The notes: generated from the letters alone by a model not told the origin. 64,000 nt of DNA from Aristolochia californica (GCA_029961685.1 JARWKL010000001.1:53842062-53906061), one strand, 5' to 3'. Positions 46,419 through 59,468 are shown, counted from the stretch's first letter. Numbers and translations are program-made.

Positions 46419-46744
46419 CTTCCAGTTAAAATTATTTTCCTCTAGTATTTATTTTGTTGATCATCTTGTGTTTTTATCACTTCAGAGCAATGCCTACACT
46501 TAATACCTAAAAAGTATAGGAGTGTGTCCAACATCCAGCTCAAGTCAAGTCTTTTATTTTTCACCCAAGAGGTAATTTGTGTTTGAGCCACCCTTAAAAA
46601 GTGTAGTTTCTTTGTTAAGCCTTAAAGTTGAGTCGTTTTTTGCCTTTAAAAATGAGAGGAGTATGTTTCAGACTATGACCATTTTGACTGGTGTATGGAG
46701 CTTTGTCATACGGCTAGAAATAATTTTCTTCTCCCATATTGTGT
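46419..46744. other. No gene recognised
   Basis: A short stretch between the hAT-type element and an LTR element, without recognisable coding or structural features. Confidence 0.4.
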
Positions 46745-49358
46745 TGTTGAATTTATGGAAAAGAGAAACACTTCATTGAGTTTTTGTAATCAAAGTACAT
46801 GAGCCCCTATTTATAATAGAGGAAAGTAGTAGAGTCCAATTACAATTAAAATACCCTTGTCCTAATTACACCCAAACTCTGACAATTAAATATAAGTCCT
46901 AGCATAATTAAATAATTTAATATAAATAGAAGAGTAACATAACTAAAACACCTTTAAAATGAAACTCTTCTATGAGACCTCCTTCCATAATAATTGTGGC
47001 TTCGTAAGACTTCTTATTGTGAGTCATGTAAGAATCTTCCATATTTTTTCTTCAACACTCCCCCTCAAGGTGAAGTTTATAACTTCAGCTTGCAGTGAAA
47101 AGGATTCTTGGTCTTCAATTTTCTTTTGCTGACAAAAAATTCTTGACAAATACAATTCTTCATAGATGTAAAAACTTCTTATTTTGTGCTCCCTCTTTCT
47201 TGAATATTTTGGTCCCATAAAACTTTATGGAATAAAATACCTCTTTCTTGTATTTCTTTTTCTACTTCTCCCCCCTCAAGTAGGGAGGTAATGACAATGA
47301 TCTCAGCTTGAAACAAATAACATAGATGTAGTAATAAGTTCCTCCATCACAGTGTCCCAACATCGGGCATCGAAGGTAGAAATGGGTTATAAGTGGGTAA
47401 TACCTGTCAATCACAAGACGGCGATAAAAGACCCACGGATACATATAAAAAGTCTCAATAGACTTAAAACACTTATATATATATGCACACGCGCGCGTGT
47501 GTGTGTGTGTGTTTAAATGTAAACCAATCGAAGCAATACACGAGAGGTTGGCCCAAAGGGTTATGTGAGAGACAAATAAAGGATGGTACGTGAAAAGCTG
47601 CCAAATAACCAATGGGTAATGGGTAAAGAGTAAGATAAGATGCTAAGTCCCCCATGTGCTTTACTTTTCTAAGAAATTCAAATTCTACATCAGACGAATC
47701 AATGCCGACAATAGTCAGCAAATAATGAACCTAAGGCAAGCAACTGAGGAGTTCTTCTTCAGAAATAATGTCTCAATCAAATATACACAATAGCAACAGC
47801 GAAAATGGGCCAATGCCCAAATAACATGTACCAAATTTGCAGTAGTATAGTAGTAGATAATGCGTAAATAATGAAAGTCCTTAAGAGTAATAAAGACACA
47901 TGAAATAGTCCACAACGAGTCCATTAGTAAATAAGGAAGTTGCACAAAATAGTATGTTGGAACTAAGTAATAATCCAAGATAATTCAGCCAGAGATAGAT
48001 AACTGAGTTGAACTAAGTCAAATAGTAGACTAATATAACCGAGTCGCTGAAGAAATATGTATAGAACTCAGGACATGAACATGTATAACCGAGGCAGAAA
48101 ATAAGTGGGCTAAGTGAGGTTGACCAAGGCCTGGGTTGACCTGGACCGAGTTGACTCAACAAAACAGAAGCAACCTCAGGTTAGCAGATTCGCTAGGTTA
48201 ACTTGGGTGGGTCTGGTCCGAGTTGGGCTCAGTGTAGGATTAAACATGTAATTTGGCAAAGCCATCTTCTTCCCAACGACACCAAACAGAGTGGGATAAA
48301 ACCAGAGAAGGCAGGCGAGTTGTTGCCGAAGCTGGCAAAGGAAAGACCAGCATCTTCATCTTCCCAAAACGGCAACCCAACTGGCATTACCATCACGAGA
48401 CAACAACTCAGACGATAGATAATTCAGCGAGCAGAGACTTGATCTTCCAAAAATAGAAACCACTTGGCAATAAACCAATTCAGCTCTCGACAACAGTCAC
48501 CAGCTGAGAGTTTTCGAGAACTTTTTGAATGAAAAATCAATCCAACAGAGTTTCCGAATGAAGTTGGAAAAATACATAACAACAATGAAGAAAACCTTCC
48601 TCTGTTAATGGAGCAACAAAAATGGTAGGATGACTTGGCAAAAAAAAATTTCTAAAGATAGTTGTGTCATACCAATTCGATCTAGCAAGTTCTATCAGTA
48701 CATAACGGGATGGAGGATAGCCCAGCGAAGAGACGAGCAAGATTCAGTAATCTGCGTTGGCTCTATACTGGATTGATGAGAATGATGAAGATACCAGCAG
48801 AGATATACTTAGTACAACGGACTTGTTGGATCTGAGAGTAAATTCCCTTCAATAAGCAAAAATAGTCGTACTCTCAAGGCTGAGCTTGTGCTCTCATGCC
48901 AGGTGCGGGAGGCTGGAGACACGGAGAACCAGAAACCTCCTCGCAGTAGAATAGCGATTCAGTAGTAAACAAAATAGAGAAGAAGATGATTCTCATAATA
49001 AAACTCTGTCAATATATAATATGCAATATTAAAAACTCAGTACAGAAGTGAAAACGTAAAGCAAACAATGGGTATAGGGATTGAAAAGAGAAAAACAAAG
49101 ATAGATACGAACCTAAACTGCTAGAGATAATAGATTAGAAAAAGGATCACATTATCTTTGTGGGTTGACCGAGTCAACTCACATAACTAGCTCTGATATC
49201 ATGTTGAATTTATAAAAAAGAGAAATACTTCATTGACTTTTTGTAATCAGAGTATATGAACCTCTATTTATAATAGAGGAAAGTAGTAAAACCCGATTAC
49301 AATTAAACTACCATTATCCCAGTTACACCCAAACTCTAACACTTAAAGATAAGTCCTT
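46745..49358 (-). mobile_element. Coding-poor (non-autonomous) LTR retrotransposon, minus orientation
   Basis: The left LTR 46745-47057 (313 bp; minus strand TGTTGAAG ... TTCAACA) is preceded on the minus strand by the polypurine tract CTTGAGGGGGAG (47069-47058). The right LTR begins at 49202 and aligns with the left one for about 157 bases, to about 49358, where it is truncated. TGATATCAGAGC at 49201-49190 abuts it, one change from the standard primer-binding site. The 2.1 kb between contains no recognisable gag, protease, RT or integrase, except perhaps a FEFLRKVKHM gag-like scrap near 47670. It resembles a LARD- or TRIM-like derivative that needs proteins from an intact relative. Confidence 0.8.
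47468..47512. repeat. Compound dinucleotide repeat (AT)n-(CA)-(CG)n-(TG)n
   Basis: An alternating purine-pyrimidine tract of about 44 bases, with ATATATATAT, then GCACACGCGCGCGTG, then a TG repeat. Such tracts favour Z-DNA and are unstable in length. Confidence 0.9.
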
Positions 49359-50055
49359 AGTTATGAATAAGTCAGTGAAGTATCTCTTTTCCAGAAATTC
49401 AACTGAGTGTAACCTTTTTTATTGATGTTGATTGTAATATTTGTCTTTTAATGGACATTATTGTTCTTGAATTAATAAATAAGAAATCATTGTGATTGTA
49501 AATCAATCAAGACTAGGATAACTTGATTTATAACTATTGAAAATTCCTAAGAACTTCTACCCTGTAGTAGCAAATCGTAAGTCCCAAATGTTCAGCAGGT
49601 AATATACTTTGGACACTTAGTTGCAATCATTTTTACAATAATTATTCCATGGTATAAATGATTAATAAATATTACATTTAACTTAGAAGTAATATATCAA
49701 TATTTAATGTTCACTAAGTATAGGTATTATCATTTTGTACATTGTTTATGACTTTTTAGTATGAGGAGGTTGTTTTCCAATGAAGTTTTAGTGGAATTTT
49801 GTGTTTGATTTATGATAAAGTCAACTTTTCACTTTTTCCTTGTATAGCTCTTGCCAAACAAATCTTTATCTGAGTCTTTCCCTAATCTAAAAAGGGTTTC
49901 CCTAATCCAAAGAGCAAGGAGACGAACAAAATGACAGTCCAAATTCTCATTAATCTTCTTTTTTTTTTTTTTTTTTTGAGTAAGAGTTTGCCGAATGTAC
50001 AGCTTCCACGAAGCATGAACAATTAAGTATATAACAGAAGCAGTTCATGGAATCG
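49359..50055 (-). other. Intergenic; includes probable 3'UTR of the armadillo gene
   Basis: AT-rich sequence without coding blocks. A T-run of about 19 bases lies near 49959-49977. The right end should hold the armadillo gene's 3'UTR. Confidence 0.4.
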
Positions 50056-52085
50056 TTAATAAGGCAAGCTCTTTGAACTCGAGCTAACAATCAAGCCTTT
50101 TAATTTGGAAGGATCTTGCGAAACATTACCTCTCCTCATAATTGATTCCATATTTTTATCAAGACTCTGTTTCACCATCATCTTAATCGCTCGCCGTCCT
50201 TCTTGAATCTCCTTCTGGTTCACAGGGGAACCTGTCAAGACAGGAACCCTTCTCGTCTGCGGCCCCGAGTGCGCTCCTATCTTCATTTGTCTCTCGTCTT
50301 TGAACCATTGTAGTATCTTTAAAGCCCTTTTCTGGGCCAGAGCAGAAGCAAGCAGCGCAACCTCCAGAAGAACAGGAACTATACCTAATCGGGTCATCTT
50401 CTCTCTTTGCACGGAGCTCCCATGCGCTAGAATCATCAATATGTAAGCAGCTAGTTCTTGGCACTTGGGCTTATCATGCCAAGTCAAAATCTCTATAATA
50501 TTATTTGGGACAGAGGGATGAGTTTCCATGGCTTCCTTCCCCGCCATTGACACTACCAAATTCCCAAGAATCGCCAATGCTCTTTCCGTAGTATTTTTAT
50601 CCGACGAGAATCTTATAAGTGTTTGCACGATGCCACTCGAGACGAGAGCACTTGTGTGGTCTAGTACGGTGGAGAGGTTGTAGAGAATGTCCAGGCATGA
50701 CAGTTTCGTTTCTTCGGTATCCCCAGAATCGAGAATTCCGACGAGGAATGGAAGGATGTCGGCGGTGGGGAAAGAGATTTGGGAGCTGGGGAGAGAGGAA
50801 AGAGAGAGGAGAAGCGAGACGACATCCTCTGTGTCCGATTCTTCCCGGTTCCTGAATAGCTGTGACAACCTTGCAAAGATTCCGGCATCGACAATGGCAG
50901 ACTTGTTGCTGAAATTACAAAACAAAAGATATCAACGAATGCCCACTTTTTTTGTTTAATTAACAACAAAAATCAAATATCAGCCATTAAAACCTTCCTA
51001 GTCTGAGGATCTTCTCCATGCAAGTGGGTTGTTGAAGGCATTTTTTTATATTATCTGTCAACTACAAGTTTGTTGAAATAATGGAGCGATTAGTTTGTCA
51101 AAGTTGGCGTCCTCTACCTGAAGAACCAACTAAAAAGCCAAAAAGGGTAGACGGATGTACTGATGAATCTTTCAGAACAACAAGTTCATCAAAGTCAATG
51201 TCTAACCAACTTGGCGGGCATGGTTAGGAACTAAAGCTGGGACTCTGTGGGGGACGAAGTTTTCATTAACTGCTTCTGTGCTACTCGCCTATTCGTTAGG
51301 TCAGGGTCGACCTGTACATGTATGAGTCGGTGAACTGGGGCAATCCTCCCTCTTGGGGGAGATCCACCGGGCGACGGCGAACATGGTGGGTACCGCTTCA
51401 TTTTCTCACTTTCAAATTGTCTCAATCTATCGCATCAAGCTGAGTTCGCACCGAGAAAAAATTGAAAAAAAAAAAAAAAAAAACTGCTCCGTCCTTTTTG
51501 CCGTCCACTGCTAATATTGGAACAGCCGGTTCGTTAATGGAGGGGGAGTTCTGAATGCCCATGGCTGCAAATCGGTCCCATAATTCACACCATATCATAT
51601 AGATTATAGATTTTCATACCTGAAGAAATTTACGAAAAAGTGCGTAAATGACCAAAGTAAATTACTTACGTTTGAGTACCATCAGAGAGCTCGATTAATG
51701 CCCGAACAGCCGACATCCGGTGACCGGCGACATCAGAATCCAGCATAGAAACCAGAGTAGGTATTACCCCGAGAGCTGCAAGCGACTTCCTTGTCCGTAA
51801 ATCCTCTGCAGCCAATCTTGAAATTTCCTTGGCGGCAATTTCCTTCTCTTCCCAATCTCCAAAGTGAAGTTTCTTCACCGATCTCTGCAGCAGAACAGAC
51901 GCTTCTTCAATATCCTTCCCTCTTTCCATCACCAACTCCTCCGCTTTCGCCTTTTCACCAGACTCATGGCTCTTGCATGTCTTATTCTGCAAGAATCGCC
52001 TTACTCTGGTGAAGAATCGAAGCTTGATTGAGGAGGAGGAGAACCAGGTAGAATTGGACATGTTTTTCAACAACCACGTGAACAA
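50056..52085 (-). CDS. Armadillo-repeat protein (U-box-less, PUB45-like repeats)
   Basis: Two exons, 52085-51670 and 50908-50056, joined GT/AG with matching phase, give 422 residues. Exon 1 has a short basic start (residues 1-37), then the coiled ARM-type helices LLQRSVKKLHFGDWEEKEIAAKEISRL (read in parts) and the repeat RKSLAALGVIPTLVSMLDS. Exon 2 continues ARM repeats: NKSAIVDAGIFARL, LSCLDILYNLS, SALVSSGIVQTLIRF, ALAILGNLV and REKMTRLGIVPVLLEVAL. The ALAQKRALKILQWFKDER block is typical of plant U-box/ARM proteins of the PUB6/7/45 type. No U-box is present, so it probably acts as a binding scaffold, not an E3 ligase. The basic tail contains SGPQTRR. Partners are unknown. The 761-base intron carries a GC-richer block at 51240-51420 of unknown nature. 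Confidence 0.9.
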
Positions 52086-52260
52086 GGAAGAGATTTCGAG
52101 AGATTCACAGAGGTCTAGGTCTCCTTCAAGGAGACTAATTAGTAGAAGGATTTAAAGAGACGAAGATGAGACAATGAGCGCAGTGATCGCAGACATCACA
52201 TGCAGAAACACTGTTTTCAATAAAAAATCTTAGCGGAATTTTTTTAACAAAAAGCCTGAA
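52086..52260 (-). promoter_or_regulatory. 5' leader of the armadillo gene
   Basis: GA/CT-rich sequence immediately upstream of the ATG at 52085 on the minus strand, as is common in plant leaders. No clear TATA box was placed. Confidence 0.35.
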
Positions 52261-54345
52261 ACACAGAGTTCGACTCAAAAGAGTATTATTTATAGGGCAG
52301 AGCTGAACCCATAAATGTATCTTCCAACTCGTAAATCTACATCTGTCATGAAACTACTAGTTTTCAACCAAGGTAGAACCGAGACGACGGCACAATAAAG
52401 TCCCATCATCCCTGCCAAACTTGAACTGAATATATTCCTAGTTGATACTTTAACATCCGGTAAAGAAGCAAAAAGTGGATTTGAATACCAAAAAAAAAAC
52501 CTAACACGATACCTTAATTGTTAGTTCAGATGTTCGTTTCATACGAAAGTAATTTTTCAGTTAGCTAGGCGTATTAAACCCTGGAGACAAGTCCTGGATT
52601 CGAAGTCTTCGCATGCCGGGAAACGGACGTACCAGTCCCGACCGTCGATACACAGCACATGCGTCGGATTCCCGGTGATCTACTTGATAACAAATGCTTC
52701 CTCAACAGTTTCTGTCTCTAACCTCTGGCGAGGTCACATGTCTTCCTCCACCACCGTAGACCATGGCAACTACAATTTCCATTTGATATTATTTTCTTAA
52801 TCGGTATGCATGGCTTCCTGGATTTCTGCAATCTTGGGTCCCCCTCCTTTTTAACTTTTACAGGGTAAGCTTTTCGTGTAATGGCGGACGGGGAGGACTG
52901 TGTCACGGTGCCGCACTTGATTAAAACACCCAAGTGGACAAGAACGTAAAAGAGAAAATCCACGTTAGACCGCACTACCAAACTCTGATCCGGCTTCCTT
53001 CCACCTTGTTTTCATCTGCCTTTCTCTTTCCACGAGCTAAATAGTAGGAAGCCTCTGAACAGGGTGAAAAAAATCACGAGCATTAAGCGAGAAAAGGTGC
53101 CGCGAGCTGTCCAATCATCAACTCTTAACCCCAACCTCACCTTTTCTGTTGACGAAGGCAACATAGAATTAGCCTCTGAGATGGTTGATGGAGTTCCCAC
53201 TGAGTTTTTCCGTGTATAACTTCTCATAGCTTTCCTACTTTGGGAAAGAAAGATTGGTACCGAGAGTAACAGCCGCCGAGCGAATCCAACTTGGACTACT
53301 TTCAAACCTTAAAAAAGGGTCGAATTCAGGAATTGATCAGATAAACCAGCAATCTCACGAGACTAGGAGTGTTTGTTTGGTGCAAGAGCATTTGGTTTGT
53401 TCAAGGAATGATGAAACTGGCCACCCCAAGTTACTGTCGCCATTTTCGGTCTTTCCAGCTGTTGCGTCTTCCAGAGACGTCTTCAGGGTCTGGTTTCCTG
53501 CGATCACTCGCCTATGGCTTCCTTCTGTGCGCTGGATACATTGCTCACGTTTGGCTCACCTTGAGATATATTTCAAACAAGTAATCCCTAGAATGTTTAT
53601 CCGGTTTCAGTTTTGATTTCAACGAGTAAAGATAAGCAGATAAGGATGATTCACGGTTGCACATCAAGCTTTAGATAAGTTTAAGTTCCAACCCAGGTAA
53701 AAATTATCTATATCTATATCTGAAACAGTTCGATCTCCATTTGATCTCTTTGTAATTTTCACACTAAGCCCAAATTTCAAATGTGTTTTGGATAAGCAAG
53801 AAGCTGCTCCACCTTGCTAGAAAGACGTCCAAATTTGAATCCAACCCATTTAAAATTTATTTGGATAGGATTAGAAGGTCTTAACCCGGATCTGACCCAT
53901 TTTCAGTCCTCTCCCTCTTTCTCTGTCTCTCTCTATCTTTCCTTGGATAGGGGATTTGAGTGAAAACCGAAGAGAACCTTTTCATTGATGATTAGCATTC
54001 TTTTCTTCTAGCAATAGTAACCAGGAGAAAAAAATCTGAAATAGGCTCAGTTACACCGATGAAAAACACTCTTCTCCTATAGGTTGGAGTAGCTAGGATA
54101 GAAAGGTTAGTTGTCACCCATGAATAATCCTCCTCTTCCAGCAATAACGATCGGGAATGGGAAATTTCTCTTCACTATCAATTAGAACATGAGGTAACAA
54201 TCTGAAAAGCTCAAAATAATAGGTAAAAGATAAACATGATCAACTTTTGTGGAGCAAATTTGTAATTAACCATGATCAAATTTAAAAAAATAGATAAGAA
54301 AGAAACAAATATGAGACTCTGATAAACAAACTTGGAAAGTCATTG
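52261..54345. other. No gene recognised
   Basis: Mixed-composition sequence. Open frames at 52718-52981, 53012-53305 (minus) and 53254-53616 (plus) are modest in length and show no family blocks. The segment 52500-52690 includes a B-box-like sequence (GACTTCGAATCC on the minus strand) next to an A-run, which could be a decayed SINE. Confidence 0.35.
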
Positions 54346-54349
54346 CTCT

Positions 54350-56280
54350 TCATTGTTTGGTCATCTTCTATGTTGTCAAGGTATGTTGGTCTTAAGATCC
54401 TCATTGAGATAATTTTGATGATTACAAACATTTAAGTTATTAATAATGTGCATTAAGAATGACTTGCAGCTAAAAATTCTTTGAAATGAATTTTTTGGTA
54501 GCATACTCGTTTGATTTGCACAAAACTGACCCTATGACCTGTACAAAAGGGGAGCAAGCAACTCATGAAAAAAAATTCATCGTCCAAACAACTTAGTAGC
54601 TTGACCAAGAAGGAGAGGTCAACATGTTCAGAAAGCAAACCCCATTAAAGAAAACAAGACCAAGTATAGAAGGTCATCCAATCAAAGCAAAAGAACAAAA
54701 GCCCTAATGAAGAAGAAGAAAATAAAAAATAAAATAAAAATAAAAATAAGAAAGAAAACAAGTTTTCCAACTAGAGAAGGATCCATGTAAAGAAGTAAAA
54801 AATGAATGACAAAGAATTTTATCCATTCAAGTTGGATTGACCGAACATTGAGGATTTGATGAAGGCCAACCAGCTGAGTATGACTTGACCAAACGATTGA
54901 AGACAAAAAAGTCTTTGTTGGAAGTTGTATGGTGAAATAACTGGATGAAGAAGGTGTATGATGGCCTGAAAAAGAAGGGGTACTAAAGAAAGTTGATTGA
55001 TTGATTTCAAATGGACTAGAGGAGACACAAAGTACAAAGTCCTTAACTGAATAGACTAGATGACCTATTTAAATGAAGTTGAAATGAGAAAGAGGCAACC
55101 AATGAAGATCAAACAACTGAGTGAGAATCAACTGAATGACACATTCTAAAAAGTGGTGGGATGAGATTGAAGGGTTTGCTTTAAAAGTTACCTTAGTTGA
55201 ACTAGCAAGGGAAATGATCAAACAACATCTGCCAACAATCGATCATCTAGAAGTGCTCAGGCCTAGCTTATAAAGCATGATCAATCAACCATAGTCGACT
55301 AATCGATGATCCATAACATGACCATTTCATTCTATAAAGCATGGTCAATCATCCCATTTGGATTAATCGATCAATCCTATACAAGCAAGCAAAAAATACA
55401 TGGAATTATCAATCATCCCTCATGATTGATCGATCACATAGAATCTTGCCACTTAGGGACATAAAACATGATCTATCATATGAAATACTTTGATTGATCA
55501 TACTTACATTGCACTATTAGAGGGAATTCTGATTGATCTATCATCCCCTGGTAATGATCGATCAACTTAAAGGACCAATATTAATGTATTGATCGATCAG
55601 TCTATTGATCAATAAGTCACATCCACCAAACCTCACATAGAGAAGTCAATGAGCAGTTATCGGCAAATCCATAAGCCTTTATACTCTAAGTCTTACAAAT
55701 CTTCTCTAAAGTGCTTTTGAATGAAAGAGAGCTACAACCTTGCACATCCTTTACTCTTTGTTTTTCCTATTCCTTGCATTTCACATAGTCAAACTCCTAT
55801 ACATTCTCATTGTGCTGAAAAAAAGTGGAAACTTGGATCTCTCAAGGAGAAGGTACTCCCCATGTATTGGGTGTAAGTGATTTTTTTCTTTCTTTGATTT
55901 TATTGTGTGAAAGGTTAATCTAGAACGTATCTAATCTAAATAGAAGGGCTAGCTAGAGCTAGATTCTAGCCAATCTCTTGGGGAGGTTGTATTTTTAAAA
56001 AACATGCAATGAACTACATGTGGCTTAATGAGCCAAAATCTTTGTGTAATTCTAGCTATTGGGGCTTTGAATTGTGGAATTTCCCAAGGGTTCTTGGGTA
56101 GTGAATAACAATAGGGGAACATCATTAAGAAAAATTCTTGTCTCTTATGGTGTATGAATGTTTACTTTACATTGAATTTGATATATTGCATGATTTCTAT
56201 TACACACCTAAGTTAAGCTTTTAATTTGAAATTCTCAATTCGTCCCCTTCTTAAGAAGCCACTTGGGCCACCAATATGGG
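54350..56280 (+). repeat. Long LTR-like dispersed repeat (full-length copy)
   Basis: The early part has ATAATTTTGATGATTACAAAC, resembling starts of long plant Copia LTRs. The middle is dense in GATCGATCA/TGATCAATC motifs (55200-55620). The end is AAGCCACTTGGGCCA near 56252-56271. The second half is repeated in inverted orientation at 24300-25190. No coding capacity is seen; open frames inside are incidental. The boundaries are approximate. Confidence 0.6.
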
Positions 56281-56339
56281 CTTAGTTATTTTAAACTCAA
56301 GTTCTACATTACCGGCTTAAGCCATAATAGTTCACTCAC

Positions 56340-56676
56340 TGTAGATGACATGGCCCTTTATTCTGTGTTAGCATTGGTAAAGGAAATAGAGACATTGTAC
56401 GTAATTAAGTGAGTGAATGACATGAGATGTAATTATGTATAAAATAATATTATTTATTTTACTCATGTATTAAGGCTACAAGCCCTATCATCTATAAATA
56501 GGAAGCAAGGTGGAGGGCTCAAGGGGACGAGCCTTAATTCTCTCTTTTCTCACCTCTCTTTCTCTCACACGAGTTGTCTCTTCTCTCTTTTCTTCTCTTC
56601 TCCTTTTTACACTCTCTTTTCTTAAACCCTAAACCCTCTAAGTACGCAACACTAAAATTCAACGTGGTATCAGAGC
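56340..56676 (+). mobile_element. Copia LTR followed by a perfect primer-binding site
   Basis: TATA box CTATAAATAG near 56490-56500 is followed by a pyrimidine-rich R/U5. TGGTATCAGAGC at 56665-56676 is the exact tRNA-Met primer-binding site of plant Copia elements. The left boundary is uncertain. The element beyond is truncated: no gag is recognised downstream. Confidence 0.75.
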
Positions 56677-57600
56677 AGGGATCCCAGGGTTGTCAATCAA
56701 ATCTGCTCAAAAGTGATTGAAGTATACAAATGAGACAAATTTCCCAGCAAGTGAAGGAAGAAAAGACATGTTTTTGAATAAGGAAAGGTGTTGTTTTATA
56801 AATTCCAGCAAGGTCTAAATCCCAGATAAGTTTCTTATATCCTTAATTCATGTTTTGGTTCATAAAAAAATCTTGTCTAGATTATCCAAATTTCGTTTTG
56901 GAATCCATATTGTCTCGTTCAAAAAAATCGTGCTCTTTGGAAAAATCCTAAGTTAGGGTTTTGAAGAATATCTTTGGAAAAATCTTATATTATGTGTGTT
57001 TATCAATCTAAATTCAAGGCTGAAGTGTGATCATGGTCTAATTTCACATTTTTTTAACCAGCATTAAGTTTGTGTTTTAATTTCTGGAATTGATGGTTGG
57101 ATGATTTAAGTTTGTGGGCTGCGTCAACACCATGTTCCTATGCATGCACGTCTTGAAGATTATGCATGTTATTCTCTTATGTCTAGCTATTGCTTCAGGC
57201 ATTGATTTGGAGTACTTATATACCTGATAATCTTCTTTATTCCAACAACATATGCGTCTCACTTTCATGTATTACTATTTATTCTAGATTTATGGGTTTT
57301 TTCATTTCCCATACATTATTTTCTTACTTTGTTCTAATTTGCATTTCCTTTTTCATTTCCATTTCAAATGAAACATTCAATTTCACTAAATTTTCGAAAA
57401 GTCTTCACTTGTTTTGCTTATTCTCTTAGATTAGATAGAGACTTTGTGTGGAGTTTTGAGAGAAACCTCGTCAAGGTCCTATCTTTTTCAGCTTTCAATA
57501 AGGGAACTGTGGCTGGATGTCTTGGAAAAAAATTGGAATTTGTGTGTGAGTGGAATGTCTTCATCGAAGATGTTAAGTTGTGCAGCCTAATTAATGTCAT
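56677..57600 (+). other. Probable Copia leader relic; no gene seen
   Basis: AT-rich sequence after the primer-binding site. Short open frames (57190-57607) show no gag or pol blocks. The downstream part may be unrelated sequence. Confidence 0.35.
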
Positions 57601-57604
57601 ACAC

Positions 57605-58020
57605 TGAGTTGGTCGTGGATCGACCTTCACGGTTGGGTCGCCGTGGGGGCGAAGCCCCCGCTCGGTCCACGATATATTAATTTTTATTTCATTAAAGGCA
57701 GTTTGAGAATTTTACTCTTATCATGGTTACCCTAATTTTCTCTTTATAATTGAGTGGCACCACTATTAGGGTTTGATGATCTTAATCCGAGGAGCGTCTA
57801 GAGTTGCAACTCGAGAGGTTAGAGAGAAACATGTGTAAGTGTGCGATTTCTCTTGTAAACTATTTTATCTTCATAGTGGATTACTACAACAGCAAAAGAT
57901 AGAACGTAGTCTCACATTGATGCGAACCTTTATAAATCTTGTTGTCTTTATTTCGTGCTTCTTTTTCCCTTCTTTCACGTTTATTATTATTACTCTCGTT
58001 AGTTTTGAATTAGGGCGTTT
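57605..58020 (+). mobile_element. Copia LTR-like fragment with a GC-rich hairpin at its start
   Basis: The stretch ACTTTTATCTTCATAGTGGATT, read in parts near 57860-57885, then GATAGAACGTAG and the remainder resemble U5 regions of Tnt1/Hopscotch-like LTRs. A GC-rich foldback at 57613-57672 precedes it. No primer-binding site follows, so it is likely a relic or solo LTR. Boundaries are uncertain. Confidence 0.45.
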
Positions 58021-59468
58021 AATTCCTAATAAAAGAGGCTTGATGGGATAGTGAAAGGGATTATAAGAGTTGACAAGGGGTCGTGGGACAAGAGGGACCA
58101 CATGGGGACCTTGGAGGAAGGAAACAAGAAAGCTTCTAGGCAAGGGGGAGAGAAGGACAAAGGAAGAGAGGGAGAGAGGCAAAGAAGGAGAGAAAAGGAG
58201 AGAGAGGGGGAAGTATGGATTTTAGGAGAGGGAGGAGAGCAAGAGAGATTTGGGAATAGGTAGGGCACTTATATATTTTGGAATCCAAGCCTCTTTTTTT
58301 TTTTTTTCTAAAACACACCATTCAGACAATCTTCTTTAGATGCATCTTTCTTCTCTTTTGGATGTTTGGCTTCATTGTATTGGCTGGTCAAACGTATGCT
58401 TACAGTAGTTTTCCTTTCGTTTGTCATTCAATCAGTCTTGGTCTTGTTGGTGAACTTTCAATAAGCCACTTACTAATCTTCAACTCAGCCATGATAGGGT
58501 GAACAAGTGTTTATAGTACTTTTTCTCTCTCATATCTGATCAAATAGGGGTAATCCAGTTGGAAGGCCTACTTTGGATGGTCTTGTTTTCTTCTTCTCTC
58601 CTTCTTGATTTCATTGGGCTAGCAATTTGATCATTTGGGTGAAAGAACTTTAATTGAGCCTTTTCTTTCTCATGTTCAATTGAACGAGGCATGTCTAGTT
58701 AGACGGCTCTGCCTTGCTTGTTGTGCCGAGCTCTCTTGTCAGGATCATATGGTGCTACTATGGTGGACAACTGGTGTGCTTTTTTATATGAGCTGCTTGT
58801 CCCTTTTTGTACCATTTGAACTGTCTTGAAACAAATATACTACCAAAAAATTCCTTCAGGATTGAGTTACAAGGTATACTTAATGTACATCATTAATAAT
58901 TTTAAATATTTATTAATATCCTCTAGATTGCCAATCCCATGACATAAGTATCTACCATTCTTGCTAAGCGAGCTATTACTCACACAACTAGAAGATACTA
59001 GATTTTGTTTGATATAGGTGTATTCCATAGGGTACCATGTTATTTGAGCTAGACCAATGTGCTTAACTTTTGGTTCCTTTTTTTGTATATATTTTGAACA
59101 TTGTATATTCGTTTGCTACTAATTGTTCAGTTTGTTTTTCTTACCCTTTTATTCATTAAAAATGAGAATTTGACTATTATTATTTAAAAAAATAATTAAT
59201 AAAAATAAGATAATGATTAAATTCTTTTTTTACTAACTATTTTTTAAAAATAATAATAGTTAAAATTTTATTTTATTTTATTTTATTTTATTTAAGTGTT
59301 CTTGACGTATAGAAAATATAATATCAGTATTAGAAAAAAAAAAAAAAATCTCGGTGACGACTCTTTCGTGTTTGGGAACGAGAAAGAAAGCATATAACGC
59401 CTAATTCCATCTTCTGCCTGTCGAACGCAAACGAGTAGTGCTGCAGACGAGCAAAAATACTTGTAAAT
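58021..59468. other. Intergenic; purine tract and ATG7 upstream region
   Basis: A purine-rich GA/GGA tract spans about 58074-58262. The remainder is AT-rich with a TTTTA pentamer run near 59268-59295 and an A-run near 59334-59349. The last 100 bases should be the ATG7 leader. Open frames here show no family blocks. Confidence 0.4.

Noticed and set aside
53012..53616. Open frames of 97 and 120 codons on opposite strands
   Set aside because: No start context, splice structure or family motif supports a gene; they overlap each other and fit chance in mixed-composition DNA.
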